Origin: Limisphaerales bacterium
GTDB lineage: Bacteria; Verrucomicrobiota; Verrucomicrobiia; Limisphaerales; SXTU01
Assembly: GCA_009773355.1 (NCBI GenBank)
Contig: WRPG01000015.1
Coordinates: 1 to 64,000 of the forward strand
DNA: 64,000 bases
Direction of reading: 5' to 3'
Position numbers and translations under genes: made by a program. Below the pieces are notes generated by a model. The model did not search any database. It was not told the DNA's origin and worked only from the letters and a program-made list of their open reading frames with translations. This document shows positions 51,229 to 59,803 of the stretch, piece after piece; the first letter of the stretch is position 1, and each line of letters begins with the position of its first letter.

Positions 51229-51269
51229 ATCCACGCCAAACCCAATCGCGATTCCGTCGGACAACAAAC
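51137..51269 (+). repeat. 133-bp direct repeat, copy 2
   Basis: Copy of 50397-50529 with five mismatches and no gaps, running into the leader of the gene at 51286. Confidence 0.9.
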
Positions 51270-51285
51270 TAACAAACCCGGCCCT

Positions 51286-51597
51286 ATGAAATGCATCATC
51301 AACTCGAAACGCTACGACACTGAGACCGCCCAGCGCATCGCCGACTGGGACTCGCGGCATCCGGTGACTGACTTCCACCATGAGGAGGAGTCGCTCTACC
51401 GCACTACCGGCGGGAACTGGTTCCTCCACTGGGAGGGCGGCCCGTTGAGTTCCCGCAGGCTCTGCGTCGGACGCGAGTATCATCCGAACAACGGCATCAC
51501 CCCGCTATCCGAACCCGAAGTGCTGGCCTGGCTCGAGCGCCGCAACCTGCCGGACATTGTCGAGAAATGGTTCCCTAGCCACATCCAGGACGCCTGA
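51286..51597 (+). CDS. Small conserved hypothetical protein
   Basis: The protein has 103 residues. IINSKRYDTETAQRIADWDS, EESLYRTTGGNWFLHWEGGP and ITPLSEPEVLAWLERRNLPD recall a small family found on plasmids and phages in several phyla. Its role is unknown. ATG at 51286 lies just after the second direct repeat, so its leader is derived from the same duplicated trailer. Confidence 0.75.
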   Translation: MKCIINSKRYDTETAQRIADWDSRHPVTDFHHEEESLYRTTGGNWFLHWEGGPLSSRRLCVGREYHPNNGITPLSEPEVLAWLERRNLPDIVEKWFPSHIQDA

Positions 51598-51650
51598 TCC
51601 CAATCCGCAACCCAGACACCGCCAAGCAATCCCACAAACACACAACGAAA

Positions 51651-52685
51651 ATGCAAACCAACCCTAGCTCCAGCAGCCACATCAGCGACTCCGGCGTCAC
51701 GGTGCCGATCAGCCACCGCCGTGGCGAATACATCGTCCGCTACCGCGATGGCCAGCGCGCCCGCAGCCGCGCCTTCGAGCGCCTTGAGCAGGCCCGCGAG
51801 TTCGCGCGCTTCCTTGCACGCCGACAGCACTGGGCTCAGGTCGCAGAAGAACTGGCCGCACGGTTCGTTGCACCAGTGCGCTCGTTCCGCGTTGCCCCAA
51901 CCACCTCGACGCTGATGGCATTTGATTGCTTCCTGCGCGCCATGCGTCGCAACGGTGCTTCGCAGGCGAACATCGGAACGGTGGTCGCCGTGCTAAGTGC
52001 CGCGTTCAGCCATGTGTCTGCCGGCGACCTCGGCGCACTGAGTGCCGCCTGGTATCGAGAACAGGACGCTCGTTCGCAAGAGCAGCTCCGGACGAAGGAT
52101 GCTCGGGCACGCCGCCGAGTCATTGTTGCCAAGTTCCTGGGCTGGCTGGCCCACCAGCCACTGGAGCCGCAGGCTCATGTCGCCATGCCAACAGCTCCTG
52201 CACCGGAGAAAAAGTTCCTGACGGTGGCGGAATCCGAGCAGTTGCTCCGCGCCTGCCCCGATGACAACGCACGCCGTTACGCGGCGCTGTCCCTCTTCGC
52301 GGGCCTGCGTCCGGTCGAGGTGGCGGCGCTCCGGTGGGAGGACATCACCGAGCAGCGGGATGGCCTGTTTTGCCGTAGCAAAGGTTTAGCCCGAGTGGTG
52401 CCGCTCTCGGTGAACCTGCTGGCCTGGCTTCAGCCTCCCACCCCGGCTCAAGGCCGGGTGGTGACTGCCGCCGCTGCTCGCAAGGTGCGTGCGTTGCTCG
52501 CCAACCTGAAGCCGACAGCCCCCAACGTCCTGCGCATGACGTGCCTGCTGTGCTGGCTGGCGCTGCATGGCTTGAACGTCACAGCAAGCTACGCCGGCCT
52601 AAGCCACGATCCACAAGAACGCCATCTGCGCCTGCCCATCAGTGTGGCCGACGCGGAGCGCTTCTTCAGCCTCGCGCCCGTCTGA
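51651..52685 (+). CDS. Tyrosine-recombinase-like protein without a clear catalytic Tyr
   Basis: The protein has 344 residues. The N-terminal YIVRYRDGQRARSRAFERLE is an AP2-like arm-binding strand set, a core-binding domain follows, then LSLFAGLRPVEVAALRWEDI with Arg I and a Lys region. The final 50 residues (RMTCLLCWLALHGLNVTASY, AGLSHDPQERHLRLPISVAD) keep no clear HxxR or C-terminal Tyr pattern. It is a diverged paralogue of the 55162 product. It may have become a DNA-binding regulator. The leader is A/C-rich. Confidence 0.75.
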   Translation: MQTNPSSSSHISDSGVTVPISHRRGEYIVRYRDGQRARSRAFERLEQAREFARFLARRQHWAQVAEELAARFVAPVRSFRVAPTTSTLMAFDCFLRAMRRNGASQANIGTVVAVLSAAFSHVSAGDLGALSAAWYREQDARSQEQLRTKDARARRRVIVAKFLGWLAHQPLEPQAHVAMPTAPAPEKKFLTVAESEQLLRACPDDNARRYAALSLFAGLRPVEVAALRWEDITEQRDGLFCRSKGLARVVPLSVNLLAWLQPPTPAQGRVVTAAAARKVRALLANLKPTAPNVLRMTCLLCWLALHGLNVTASYAGLSHDPQERHLRLPISVADAERFFSLAPV

Positions 52686-53160
52686 CCCCGCCACCCTGCA
52701 GCGTTCCTCGTCCAGCCAACGAATTGGAACACCACGCAGCCAGCCTCCACCCGGGGTTGGCTGCCTTGCTATTTCGAGTCTCCGGCGATCGTTACGAAGT
52801 GCTCGATCGCCACGATGCGCTCCATCGCCACGCGATGCTGTTGGCTGGACGCACATTCCCCTCCCCCTTGATCTGCCTTGCAGTCGGATTACCGGCAATG
52901 GCCTTCGCGCCCTGCGTGTAAACGAGCGCCATGGGCAGTCGTGGCGGCGTATACACCTCCGCCTCGTTTGACAGTTCACGCTAGCCGGTTTCGCCCGTGC
53001 CTCATTGGAATAGCAGCTTGTCCGGCAACAGCTCCGTGCGAACACCGTAATGCTGTCGGGTGCCGTCCTCGCAGCACTCCCACGCAAACAAACGTTCCCG
53101 TGCTCGCTGACGCCAGATTGTCGGCCCGGATCAGGAGGAAACGCCGACAAACTTCTTTGT
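52686..53160. other. 475-bp intergenic region
   Basis: No supported coding region; only short low-scoring frames on both strands. No strong repeat or RNA structure was seen by eye. Confidence 0.55.
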
Positions 53161-53382
53161 ATGAAAAGCAATCCTAACGACACCCAACGAGCTCCAAAAC
53201 ACTGGAAGACCAAAAGCGAGATTGCGATCCACATGCGGTGCAGCGTGCGAACCATCTCCAAGCTGATGCGTCGCGGCGTGCTGCCTTATTGCAAGCTGGG
53301 CCACTTCGTGCGCTTTGACTTGGAGGAATGTGATCGCGCCATGGAGCAGTTCCGTGTGGGCAGCATGTTTGATCCCCATTAG
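53161..53382 (+). CDS. Small helix-turn-helix (excisionase-like) protein
   Basis: The protein has 73 residues. HWKTKSEIAIHMRCSVRTIS with KLMRRGVLPYCKLGHFVRFD is a typical excisionase/MerR-type HTH in which GHFVRF is the wing. ATG at 53161 is chosen because the longer frame from 53050 lacks coding character. It probably acts with the element's recombinase-like proteins. Confidence 0.75.
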   Translation: MKSNPNDTQRAPKHWKTKSEIAIHMRCSVRTISKLMRRGVLPYCKLGHFVRFDLEECDRAMEQFRVGSMFDPH

Positions 53383-53586
53383 CCACCACACTGCCTCTCT
53401 CGCCTTCCGGCCACCACGGGGCTTCAGGCTGACAATGATGGATCCTGATGTCTCACCGCGTTGGACGGCCGCACCCAACCCCAGCAAGCACCTGTTTCCC
53501 CGCCGAGAGGATTGTTCCAAGCCGCTGGTCTGCCGATGGGGGATCTATGCGGGCTGGTTCCAAACACCGCCAAACTTCGATTTCGC

Positions 53587-54000
53587 ATGAAAAACTCATC
53601 ATCAAATCCGCCGACCAGCCTGCTGGTCTATTCCTACACCCGGTCGAAGGCGATTGCCGATGGCGTCCTCTTCGACGTCACCTCGCTCGCCAAGGAGGCC
53701 GGCTTCAAACATCCCGTCGCCTTCACCGCCGGCCTCTGGGCCGCCTACGGTGAACCCAACACGACCCCGGCCGAGGATCACGGCACCGCCTGGGATGTCA
53801 TCTGGATGCTGCGCTGCGCTGCGGTCGGCATCTTGCCAGCCCGCGTCGAGCGCTACCCGCAGCGGGAAATCATCCACTTCGAGCTGTGGCTCACCCCGCG
53901 CGGCCAGACGCAGCCCAAGCTCGTTCGCCTCAAGGCCATCTGCGACGGCGGCGACGACTGCGCGCCGGTCATCACGGTGCTCTTGCCTCACGAGGACTAA
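53587..54000 (+). CDS. DUF6573-like protein
   Basis: The protein has 137 residues. LLVYSYTRSKAIADGVLFDV, EAGFKHPVAFTAGLWA, GTAWDVIWMLRCA, RLKAICDGGDD and PVITVLLPHED match my memory of DUF6573, a family found on plasmids and integrative elements. No function is known. ATG at 53587 follows CCAAACTTC, a box also seen before two other starts here. Confidence 0.8.
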   Translation: MKNSSSNPPTSLLVYSYTRSKAIADGVLFDVTSLAKEAGFKHPVAFTAGLWAAYGEPNTTPAEDHGTAWDVIWMLRCAAVGILPARVERYPQREIIHFELWLTPRGQTQPKLVRLKAICDGGDDCAPVITVLLPHED

Positions 54001-54016
54001 CCCACTCCCACCGCTT

Positions 54017-54577
54017 ATGAATCCCCAACAACTCGATCTACTCCTGCCCGCTGGCGACGGTCCGTTCGTCGAGGCGCGCTTCAGCCGGCGGGCCATCCTC
54101 CACAACGACTGCTCCGCATTTCTCGCCACATTCTCGTGGGCACAACTCACCGACCGACACCTGCTGCAGCGCCTGCAAGGACGCCTGCGCTTCCGCTTCG
54201 AGGGCTACATGGACGACGCCCGCGGAATCGAACAGATCCCCGAGCTGCGCGCCTTCCTCCAGAACTGGCATCGCGCGTGGCCAGCGTGGTTCTTTTTCGC
54301 CGACCTCGGCGAGGAACTTCCCCGCCGCATGACCCTCGCCTGCCTGCCGGACCTGCGCATCGTCACGAAGGCAGGCTCGCCGTTCAGCCAAGTCTCCTAC
54401 CGCACAGCGGACATGCTCGAGTTCCTGCGGCCGGAGTGGCTCTTCCTCCAAACTTTGTCCATCAAGGCGCATTTGGACCTCGCCCAAGCCGCCGCTCGGG
54501 CGCGTGCCGTCTGGACGTATCTCGGCCTCCCGCCCGACGGGTTCCCCACGCACCGGTGGCCCACCACGCTGCCCTGA
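54017..54577 (+). CDS. Hypothetical element protein
   Basis: The protein has 186 residues of unrecognised family. Trp-rich central sequences FLQNWHRAWPAWFFFADLGE and helices LQRLQGRLRFRFEGYMDDAR are distinctive. It follows the DUF6573-like gene after 16 nt and probably shares its transcript. The repeated co-occurrence of such proteins with DUF6573 would be worth testing. Confidence 0.65.
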   Translation: MNPQQLDLLLPAGDGPFVEARFSRRAILHNDCSAFLATFSWAQLTDRHLLQRLQGRLRFRFEGYMDDARGIEQIPELRAFLQNWHRAWPAWFFFADLGEELPRRMTLACLPDLRIVTKAGSPFSQVSYRTADMLEFLRPEWLFLQTLSIKAHLDLAQAAARARAVWTYLGLPPDGFPTHRWPTTLP

Positions 54578-54641
54578 AACGTCCGCTGCAATCGCCGCCG
54601 AACTGATTTCTGAACACAAAACTCAACCGCCCCAAACGCTT

Positions 54642-55115
54642 ATGCAAACCACCGCGACCCTCCTGCATCTCACCCTGAACACCGGACACATGGTCCACAC
54701 CTCCGGCATCACCCCGCCGGAGGAGTTGGCAGCAGTGCAATCGCTGCTCGCACACGGCGGCCCGACTCCCACCCGCGACCCGTATTGGGTGGAACTCAAT
54801 CGTCAGCCCGGGTGGGCCAGCTTCTGCGTCTATCGCGGCGAGGTGCCGCTCAGTTTGAACGTGCTCGCGTGGGAGGACGTTGCGGCACCCGAAGCGTGGG
54901 CTGGGCTGGAGTTCATATACCTCAACCTCTCCGACCAGTTCAGCGAGGCCATGGCCGCGCGGGCCTGTCCCGCCCGGCCAACCACCACCCCGTGGCTGGC
55001 CACGATGCTCTTCCCAAGCCTCGCCCTCCCCGGCCGGTCTGTGAGCGAACTGATTTGGATCACCGCCTTTGAACGCATCTACGCCGAGACGTTGCTCGCC
55101 GAGGTCGCCGCCTGA
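54642..55115 (+). CDS. Hypothetical small protein, paralogue of the 50550 gene
   Basis: The protein has 157 residues. SGITPPEELAAVQSLLAHGG, TRDPYWVELNRQPGWASFC, LSLNVLAWED and TTPWLATMLFPSLALPGRSV parallel the 50550 product. No domain is known. It lies 46 nt before the tyrosine-recombinase-like gene, the same order as the scarred copy. It differs enough from its paralogue to indicate an old duplication. Confidence 0.75.
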   Translation: MQTTATLLHLTLNTGHMVHTSGITPPEELAAVQSLLAHGGPTPTRDPYWVELNRQPGWASFCVYRGEVPLSLNVLAWEDVAAPEAWAGLEFIYLNLSDQFSEAMAARACPARPTTTPWLATMLFPSLALPGRSVSELIWITAFERIYAETLLAEVAA

Positions 55116-55161
55116 ACCACCCAGCAAAACCCTGCCAAACTTCACATTGCCGAAACCCATT

Positions 55162-56193
55162 ATGAAAACCAAACAGTCCATCCCCACCAAGCTCCACTCC
55201 CGCGTCCTCGTCGAAGGTATCGCCGTGCCCATCTACACCGCTGCGGCCGAATTCGTCGTCCGCTACCGCGATGGCAAGCAGCGGTTCACCCGCGCCTTCG
55301 AGCGTCTCGACCAGGCGCAGGCGTTCGCCCGGTTCCTCGCGCGCCGCCAGCACTGGCTCGCGGCCGCGCAGGAACTCGGCGCGCGGCTGCGCACGCCGGT
55401 CGTGCCGGGGTTCATCGTCGGGCCGGCCACGGTGAATTCAGAGGCCGTCGAACAGTTCCTGTCGGCGTGTGCGCAGATGGGCACTTCAGGCACCACCCTG
55501 CGCACCATGGCGAGCCTGCTGCGCAGCGCCCTCCCGGCGGCACCAACCGTGGAGGCGCTGACCGTGGACTGGTCGCGCCACGCCACTGCCCCGCCCGGGA
55601 GCACGGCACCGCACCGGGCCGTGCGGCGCGCCGTCCTGGGCCGCTTCCTTGGCTGGCTCGCCCGACAACCGATTGACGGTCCAGCCGAGCCCCCCGCGCC
55701 AGCCGCCGACTCGCCGCCTGCACCGACGCACCTGACCGTCGCCCAAGCCGAGGCGTTACTGCGCGCGTGTCCTGATTTGGAGGTGCAGCGACTGGTGGCG
55801 TTGTCTCTCTTTGCCGGCCTGCGGCCGCTCGAAGCGGAGTCGCTGCGCTGGGAGGACGTGCAAGCGGCCATCGCAGTTTACAAGGCCAAGACGCCTGGGA
55901 TCCGCTGGGTATCCATCACGGCCAATCTCCGCGCGTGGCTAAGGGTGCCTGCTCAGGCTCACGGCCCCGTTGTCACGAAGGCTGCCCGTCGCAAGCTCGA
56001 CGCCTTGCTGCGGAAGCTGAAGGTTCCGCTGCCCGCCTTGCGCACGACCTGCCTGCTCGGCTGGGTGGCGTTGCACGGTGTGGAACAGGCTGCGCTCCAA
56101 GCCGGCGTCTGCCCAGTGGTTCAGCCCGACCCGTTGCCCAGGCTGGTCAGCCGCGCCGAGGCCGAGTGCTTCTTCGGCCTCACGCCGGACTGA
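55162..56193 (+). CDS. Tyrosine-recombinase-like protein, paralogue of 51651
   Basis: The protein has 343 residues. An AP2-like strand set (EFVVRYRDGKQRFTRAFERL) and core-binding domain lead to LVALSLFAGLRPLEAESLRW (Arg I). The Lys region is weak, and the C-terminal RTTCLLGWVALHGVEQAALQ with RLVSRAEAECFFGL shows no nucleophilic Tyr context. Like 51651 it seems catalytically decayed or repurposed. ATG at 55162 has the CCAAACTTC box 27 nt upstream. Its 5' end is copied in the scar at 51079. Confidence 0.75.
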   Translation: MKTKQSIPTKLHSRVLVEGIAVPIYTAAAEFVVRYRDGKQRFTRAFERLDQAQAFARFLARRQHWLAAAQELGARLRTPVVPGFIVGPATVNSEAVEQFLSACAQMGTSGTTLRTMASLLRSALPAAPTVEALTVDWSRHATAPPGSTAPHRAVRRAVLGRFLGWLARQPIDGPAEPPAPAADSPPAPTHLTVAQAEALLRACPDLEVQRLVALSLFAGLRPLEAESLRWEDVQAAIAVYKAKTPGIRWVSITANLRAWLRVPAQAHGPVVTKAARRKLDALLRKLKVPLPALRTTCLLGWVALHGVEQAALQAGVCPVVQPDPLPRLVSRAEAECFFGLTPD

Positions 56194-56213
56194 ACCGCCA
56201 AACGCCACCCACC

Positions 56214-56600
56214 ATGAGTGACCGCTCTTACATGCAAGTGACCTGCCGCCAGCAGGACAGGCACCGATTTGAAGCCCTCGGGTTTCACCCGGAATTCACC
56301 GACACGCCGCCCGCCGGTCCCACAGTCGAACTGATCGATCCGGGCGCGGACTACGGCCACGCAAGTCGGTTGCCCACAGACATTCCGTTCCTGGCGACGC
56401 ATGATGCCACCGGCAGCTTCGGCGCGCGGCGCATCGCGTGTGACGGCTGCCGGACAGCGGAAGTGCCAGCCACGAGCGAGGGGTTCACCATCGAATGGGA
56501 TGCGACCAAGCGCCGGCCCACCACCGCGAGCCTCGCCCGCATCCGGTGTTACGTCGCCGTGCTCCAGCGGGCACAACAGCGGTTTCAGTCAGGAAACTGA
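56214..56600 (+). CDS. Hypothetical element protein
   Basis: The protein has 128 residues. YMQVTCRQQDRHRFEALGFH and GPTVELIDPGADYGHASRLP are distinctive; ARRIACDGCRTAEVPAT may include a CxxC metal site. No family is recognised. It is last in the plus-strand series of the element, 21 nt after the recombinase-like gene, and probably co-transcribed. Confidence 0.65.
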   Translation: MSDRSYMQVTCRQQDRHRFEALGFHPEFTDTPPAGPTVELIDPGADYGHASRLPTDIPFLATHDATGSFGARRIACDGCRTAEVPATSEGFTIEWDATKRRPTTASLARIRCYVAVLQRAQQRFQSGN

Positions 56601-56674
56601 CATCCCCGATTCAGCGTCCCGCCTGTGATAGCCGACGAGACGAGCGCCCGGCCACCCGCTGCGGTCATTTGGCT

Positions 56675-57574
56675 TCACCCATTCGCGGCCACCGTCGCTT
56701 CGTTGACAACGCGCAGGAAAACCTGGGCGACCGGAGGGAGCCTCACCTTGAGCGAGCACACCCCGATGACCAGCGGGGGCGGATCGGGAGTTAGTGGCAC
56801 CAGTTTTAGCCGCCGCCCTGCGAGACAGCCCAGCGACTCCGTCACCAGCGCCACTCCTTGCCCGGCCTCGACGGACGAAATCACGCTCGAAACGCCATCG
56901 TGCTCCTCCGCGATGCGCAGATTGCCTCTGGTGCCAGCAAACGTGGCGTTGAGCATAACGTGGTAATCGGGATACTCCGCGCGGCGGTAGGCGATGAACG
57001 ATTCGCGAGCAGCTTCGGTCAGCGACACGCTGCGTCGCCGGGCAAAGGGATGTTTCGGCGCAACGGCGAGCCGCAATGGGTCTTCTCCCAAAGCCTCAAA
57101 GTTTAGTCCACGCAACGCGGCTTTTGCGGGTCGGGCGAGCAAGGCGAGTTGCAGCTTTCCCTCTCGCAGGCCGGCGAGCATCTCCTCGGTGGACAGGTCG
57201 TGTAGCATCACGCGCACGCTGGGCAACGCTGCCTGAAATGCCCGCAAGGCTGGCGGCAGCATCCGCGCCGTGAGCGTTGGCGCGTAGCCGATGTGAAGCT
57301 CCCCGCGCTCGCCGACAGCCACGGCCTTGGCCGCACTCACCGCGTCCGCCACGCGTTGCAGCACGGCGCGCGACTCGACGAGGAACACCCGGCCGGTCTC
57401 CGTCAGGCGCACGGACTTGGCGCTCCGTTCCAACAGGAACAGGCCAAGCTCCTCCTCCAAGTCACGTATCTGCCGGCTCAACGCCGGCTGCGACACATGG
57501 AGCTTCAGCGCGGCACGGGAGACGTTCTCCGCCTCGGCCACGGCGACGAAGTAGCGGAGATGCCGGAGTTCCAT
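56675..57574 (-). CDS. LysR-family transcriptional regulator
   Basis: The protein has 299 residues. The N-terminal winged HTH is ELRHLRYFVAVAEAENVSRA with ALKLHVSQPALSRQIRDLEE, followed by the type-2 periplasmic-binding-like effector domain (GELHIGYAPTLTARMLPPAL). It is transcribed divergently from the pirin gene with about 85 nt between starts, the usual arrangement for LysR control of its neighbour. The pirin-flavodoxin-VOC set is the probable target. Effector unknown. Confidence 0.93.
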   Translation of the reverse strand: MELRHLRYFVAVAEAENVSRAALKLHVSQPALSRQIRDLEEELGLFLLERSAKSVRLTETGRVFLVESRAVLQRVADAVSAAKAVAVGERGELHIGYAPTLTARMLPPALRAFQAALPSVRVMLHDLSTEEMLAGLREGKLQLALLARPAKAALRGLNFEALGEDPLRLAVAPKHPFARRRSVSLTEAARESFIAYRRAEYPDYHVMLNATFAGTRGNLRIAEEHDGVSSVISSVEAGQGVALVTESLGCLAGRRLKLVPLTPDPPPLVIGVCSLKVRLPPVAQVFLRVVNEATVAANG

Positions 57575-57659
57575 GCGCGGGCGAGCATACCCATTGGTTA
57601 TGCTGAGGCAAGGAACACGGTCTTTCACACGACGGCGTCCGGCGTGGCACCGTGGGGGC

Positions 57660-58352
57660 ATGAAAATACGAAGAGCGAACGAACGGGGCCACGCGAACCA
57701 CGGCTGGCTGGACAGCTACCACACCTTCAGTTTCGCGGATTACCACGACCCGCAGTGGCTGGGCTTCCGCAGCCTGCGGGTCATCAACGACGACCTTGTG
57801 CTGCCCGGCGGTGGCTTCGGCATGCATCCGCACCGTGACATGGAAATCATCACCTACATCCTGAGCGGCGCGCTGGAGCACAAGGACTCGATGGGCAACG
57901 GCCGCGTCATCCGCGCGGGCGATGTGCAATACATGGCCGCCGGCACCGGCGTGCGCCACAGCGAGTTCAATCCTTCCGCGACGGAAGCCGTGCGGCTGCT
58001 GCAAATCTGGATTCAGCCCGACCGCAAGGGCGTGACGCCGCGCTACGCGGAGAAATCGTTCGCGAACACCGCTCCCGGCGCACTGCATCTGGTCGCGAGC
58101 AAGACGGGCCGTGACGGCTCCATCGCCATCCATCAGGACGCGGACCTCTGGCTGGCCAAGCTCCAGCCCGGCCAGCAGGTCACGCATTCGTTCATGGCCG
58201 GTCGCCACGCGTGGCTGCACGTCGCGGAGGGTGAAGTGACCTTGAACGGCACCGTGCTCAACGGCGGCGACGCTGCGGCCGTGAGCGAAGCCTCCACGCT
58301 AGCGCTCATTGGCAGACAGCTCGCACAAGTTATCCTGTTCGACCTCAACTGA
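57660..58352 (+). CDS. Pirin-family protein (YhhW-like)
   Basis: The protein has 230 residues. HGWLDSYHTFSFADYHDP with GFGMHPHRDMEIITYILSGA supplies the HPH...D/E metal ligands of the pirin cupin. GTGVRHSEFN is the next conserved motif with His. Bacterial pirins such as YhhW oxidise quercetin, and others respond to redox stress. ATG at 57660 starts the divergent operon opposite the LysR gene. Confidence 0.93.
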   Translation: MKIRRANERGHANHGWLDSYHTFSFADYHDPQWLGFRSLRVINDDLVLPGGGFGMHPHRDMEIITYILSGALEHKDSMGNGRVIRAGDVQYMAAGTGVRHSEFNPSATEAVRLLQIWIQPDRKGVTPRYAEKSFANTAPGALHLVASKTGRDGSIAIHQDADLWLAKLQPGQQVTHSFMAGRHAWLHVAEGEVTLNGTVLNGGDAAAVSEASTLALIGRQLAQVILFDLN

Positions 58353-58373
58353 AACCTCAAGCACACACACAGC

Positions 58374-58961
58374 ATGACCACTGTATCCATCATCCACTTC
58401 TCCGGCTCCGGCCACACCCGGCTCATGGCCGAGGCGGTTCACGCCGGCGTCGCGTCCGTGCCCGACGTCACCGCCGAACTCATCGCCATCCAAGGCAAGG
58501 ACATCATCGAGGGCCGTTACAAGAACGAGGCGGTCTTCGCACAACTCGCGAAGTCCGACGCCATCATCTTCGGCACGCCGACCTACATGGGCGGGCCGGC
58601 AGCGCAGTTCAAGGCGTTCGCCGACGCCGCCGGCATGGTGTGGTTTCAGCAGGGCTGGAAGAACAAGGTGGCGGGTGGGTTCACCCACAGCAGTTCGCCC
58701 AACGGTGACAAGGGCACCACGCTGCACTACCTCTCCGTCTTCGCGGCGCAGATGGGAATGCTCTGGGTGGGCGCCGGCGAACTGCCCTCCACCCTCGCCG
58801 GCAAGACCGATGGCGTGAACCGCCTCGGCAGCTACCTCGGCCCCACGGGCGCGACGCCGATGAACCCCGGCGCGTCCGCCGTGGTGGAGTCCGGTGACTT
58901 GCTCACGGCCCAGGCGTATGGCCAGCGGGTGGCGGCCTTCGCGGTGAAATTGGCGCGGTGA
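58374..58961 (+). CDS. Flavodoxin-fold NAD(P)H-dependent oxidoreductase
   Basis: The protein has 195 residues. SIIHFSGSGHTRLMAEAV is the FMN phosphate loop, AIIFGTPTYMGGPAAQFKAF the following flavodoxin motif, and FTHSSSPNGDKGTTLHYLSV the third, typical of WrbA-like quinone reductases. It follows pirin by 21 nt and precedes a VOC protein, giving a small redox/electrophile-stress operon. The electron acceptor is not predicted. Confidence 0.9.
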   Translation: MTTVSIIHFSGSGHTRLMAEAVHAGVASVPDVTAELIAIQGKDIIEGRYKNEAVFAQLAKSDAIIFGTPTYMGGPAAQFKAFADAAGMVWFQQGWKNKVAGGFTHSSSPNGDKGTTLHYLSVFAAQMGMLWVGAGELPSTLAGKTDGVNRLGSYLGPTGATPMNPGASAVVESGDLLTAQAYGQRVAAFAVKLAR

Positions 58962-58992
58962 GCCCAAACCAAACTCAAACCAGAGACACCCC

Positions 58993-59496
58993 ATGAAACC
59001 GAACGACTCACCTCGTGCCATCAGCCCTGGTGTGCGCATCGGCCATGTGCATCTCAAGGTCGCCAACCTCGACCGGGCGCTCGCGTTCTACCGCGACGTG
59101 CTCGGCTTCGCCGTGACCCAACGCTACGGCACGCAAGCGGTGTTTCTATCTGCCGGCGGCTACCACCATCACATCGCACTGAACACTTGGGAGAGTGCCA
59201 ACGGCCAGCCGCCGCCGCCCGGCACGACCGGCCTGTTCCACCTCGCCATCCTGTATCCAACTCGGGCGGAGCTAGCCGATGCCTTGCGGCGGGTGCTGGC
59301 CGCCGGCCTCGAACTCGACGGCGCGTCCGACCACGGCGTGAGCGAGGCACTCTACCTTCGCGACCCGGATGGCAACGGGGTGGAGCTTTACTGGGACCGG
59401 CCGGAGGAACAATGGCCGCGCACGGCCGAGGGAAACTTGGCGATGTTCACCCATCCGCTCGACCTCCAGGCACTGCTGGACACGGCCCACGACTGA
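58993..59496 (+). CDS. VOC-family (glyoxalase-like) protein
   Basis: The protein has 167 residues with two beta-alpha-beta-beta-beta modules. RIGHVHLKVANLDRALAFYR holds the first His, GLFHLAILYPTRAELADAL the second half-site and GVELYWDR the Glu ligand. Such proteins include glyoxalases, dioxygenases and fosfomycin-resistance enzymes; substrate unknown. It is the last gene of the pirin operon. Confidence 0.9.
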   Translation: MKPNDSPRAISPGVRIGHVHLKVANLDRALAFYRDVLGFAVTQRYGTQAVFLSAGGYHHHIALNTWESANGQPPPPGTTGLFHLAILYPTRAELADALRRVLAAGLELDGASDHGVSEALYLRDPDGNGVELYWDRPEEQWPRTAEGNLAMFTHPLDLQALLDTAHD

Positions 59497-59803
59497 TCGG
59501 TCCCACCCCATCAGCAGTGTGCAGCGCGCCGAGCTGAAACACCTGCGCGACGGACCGCTGTTGCTTTGCTATCTCACCGCGCTCTCTTGCCGAAAAGCTG
59601 CGTCTGCATCCGGTTCAAGTTTGATTCCTCCGGGTTGCGAAACTGTTCTAGGCCGAGGTTCATACCTTCGTTTGTAAACAGCTCTTCCAGCCTTGGCTGG
59701 CGTTGACCCGGTAGCGGCTGCCCGCGCTGTCACCTTTGCCGCATGGGCTGGATTCGTTCTCCTGGCTGTAACATCGCTCCCGCTTCCGGCTATTCTCTGG
59801 GTG
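59497..59803. other. 307-bp intergenic region upstream of the sigma factor
   Basis: No supported gene. It should contain the sigma-operon promoter, but no strong consensus promoter can be identified by eye. Confidence 0.5.
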
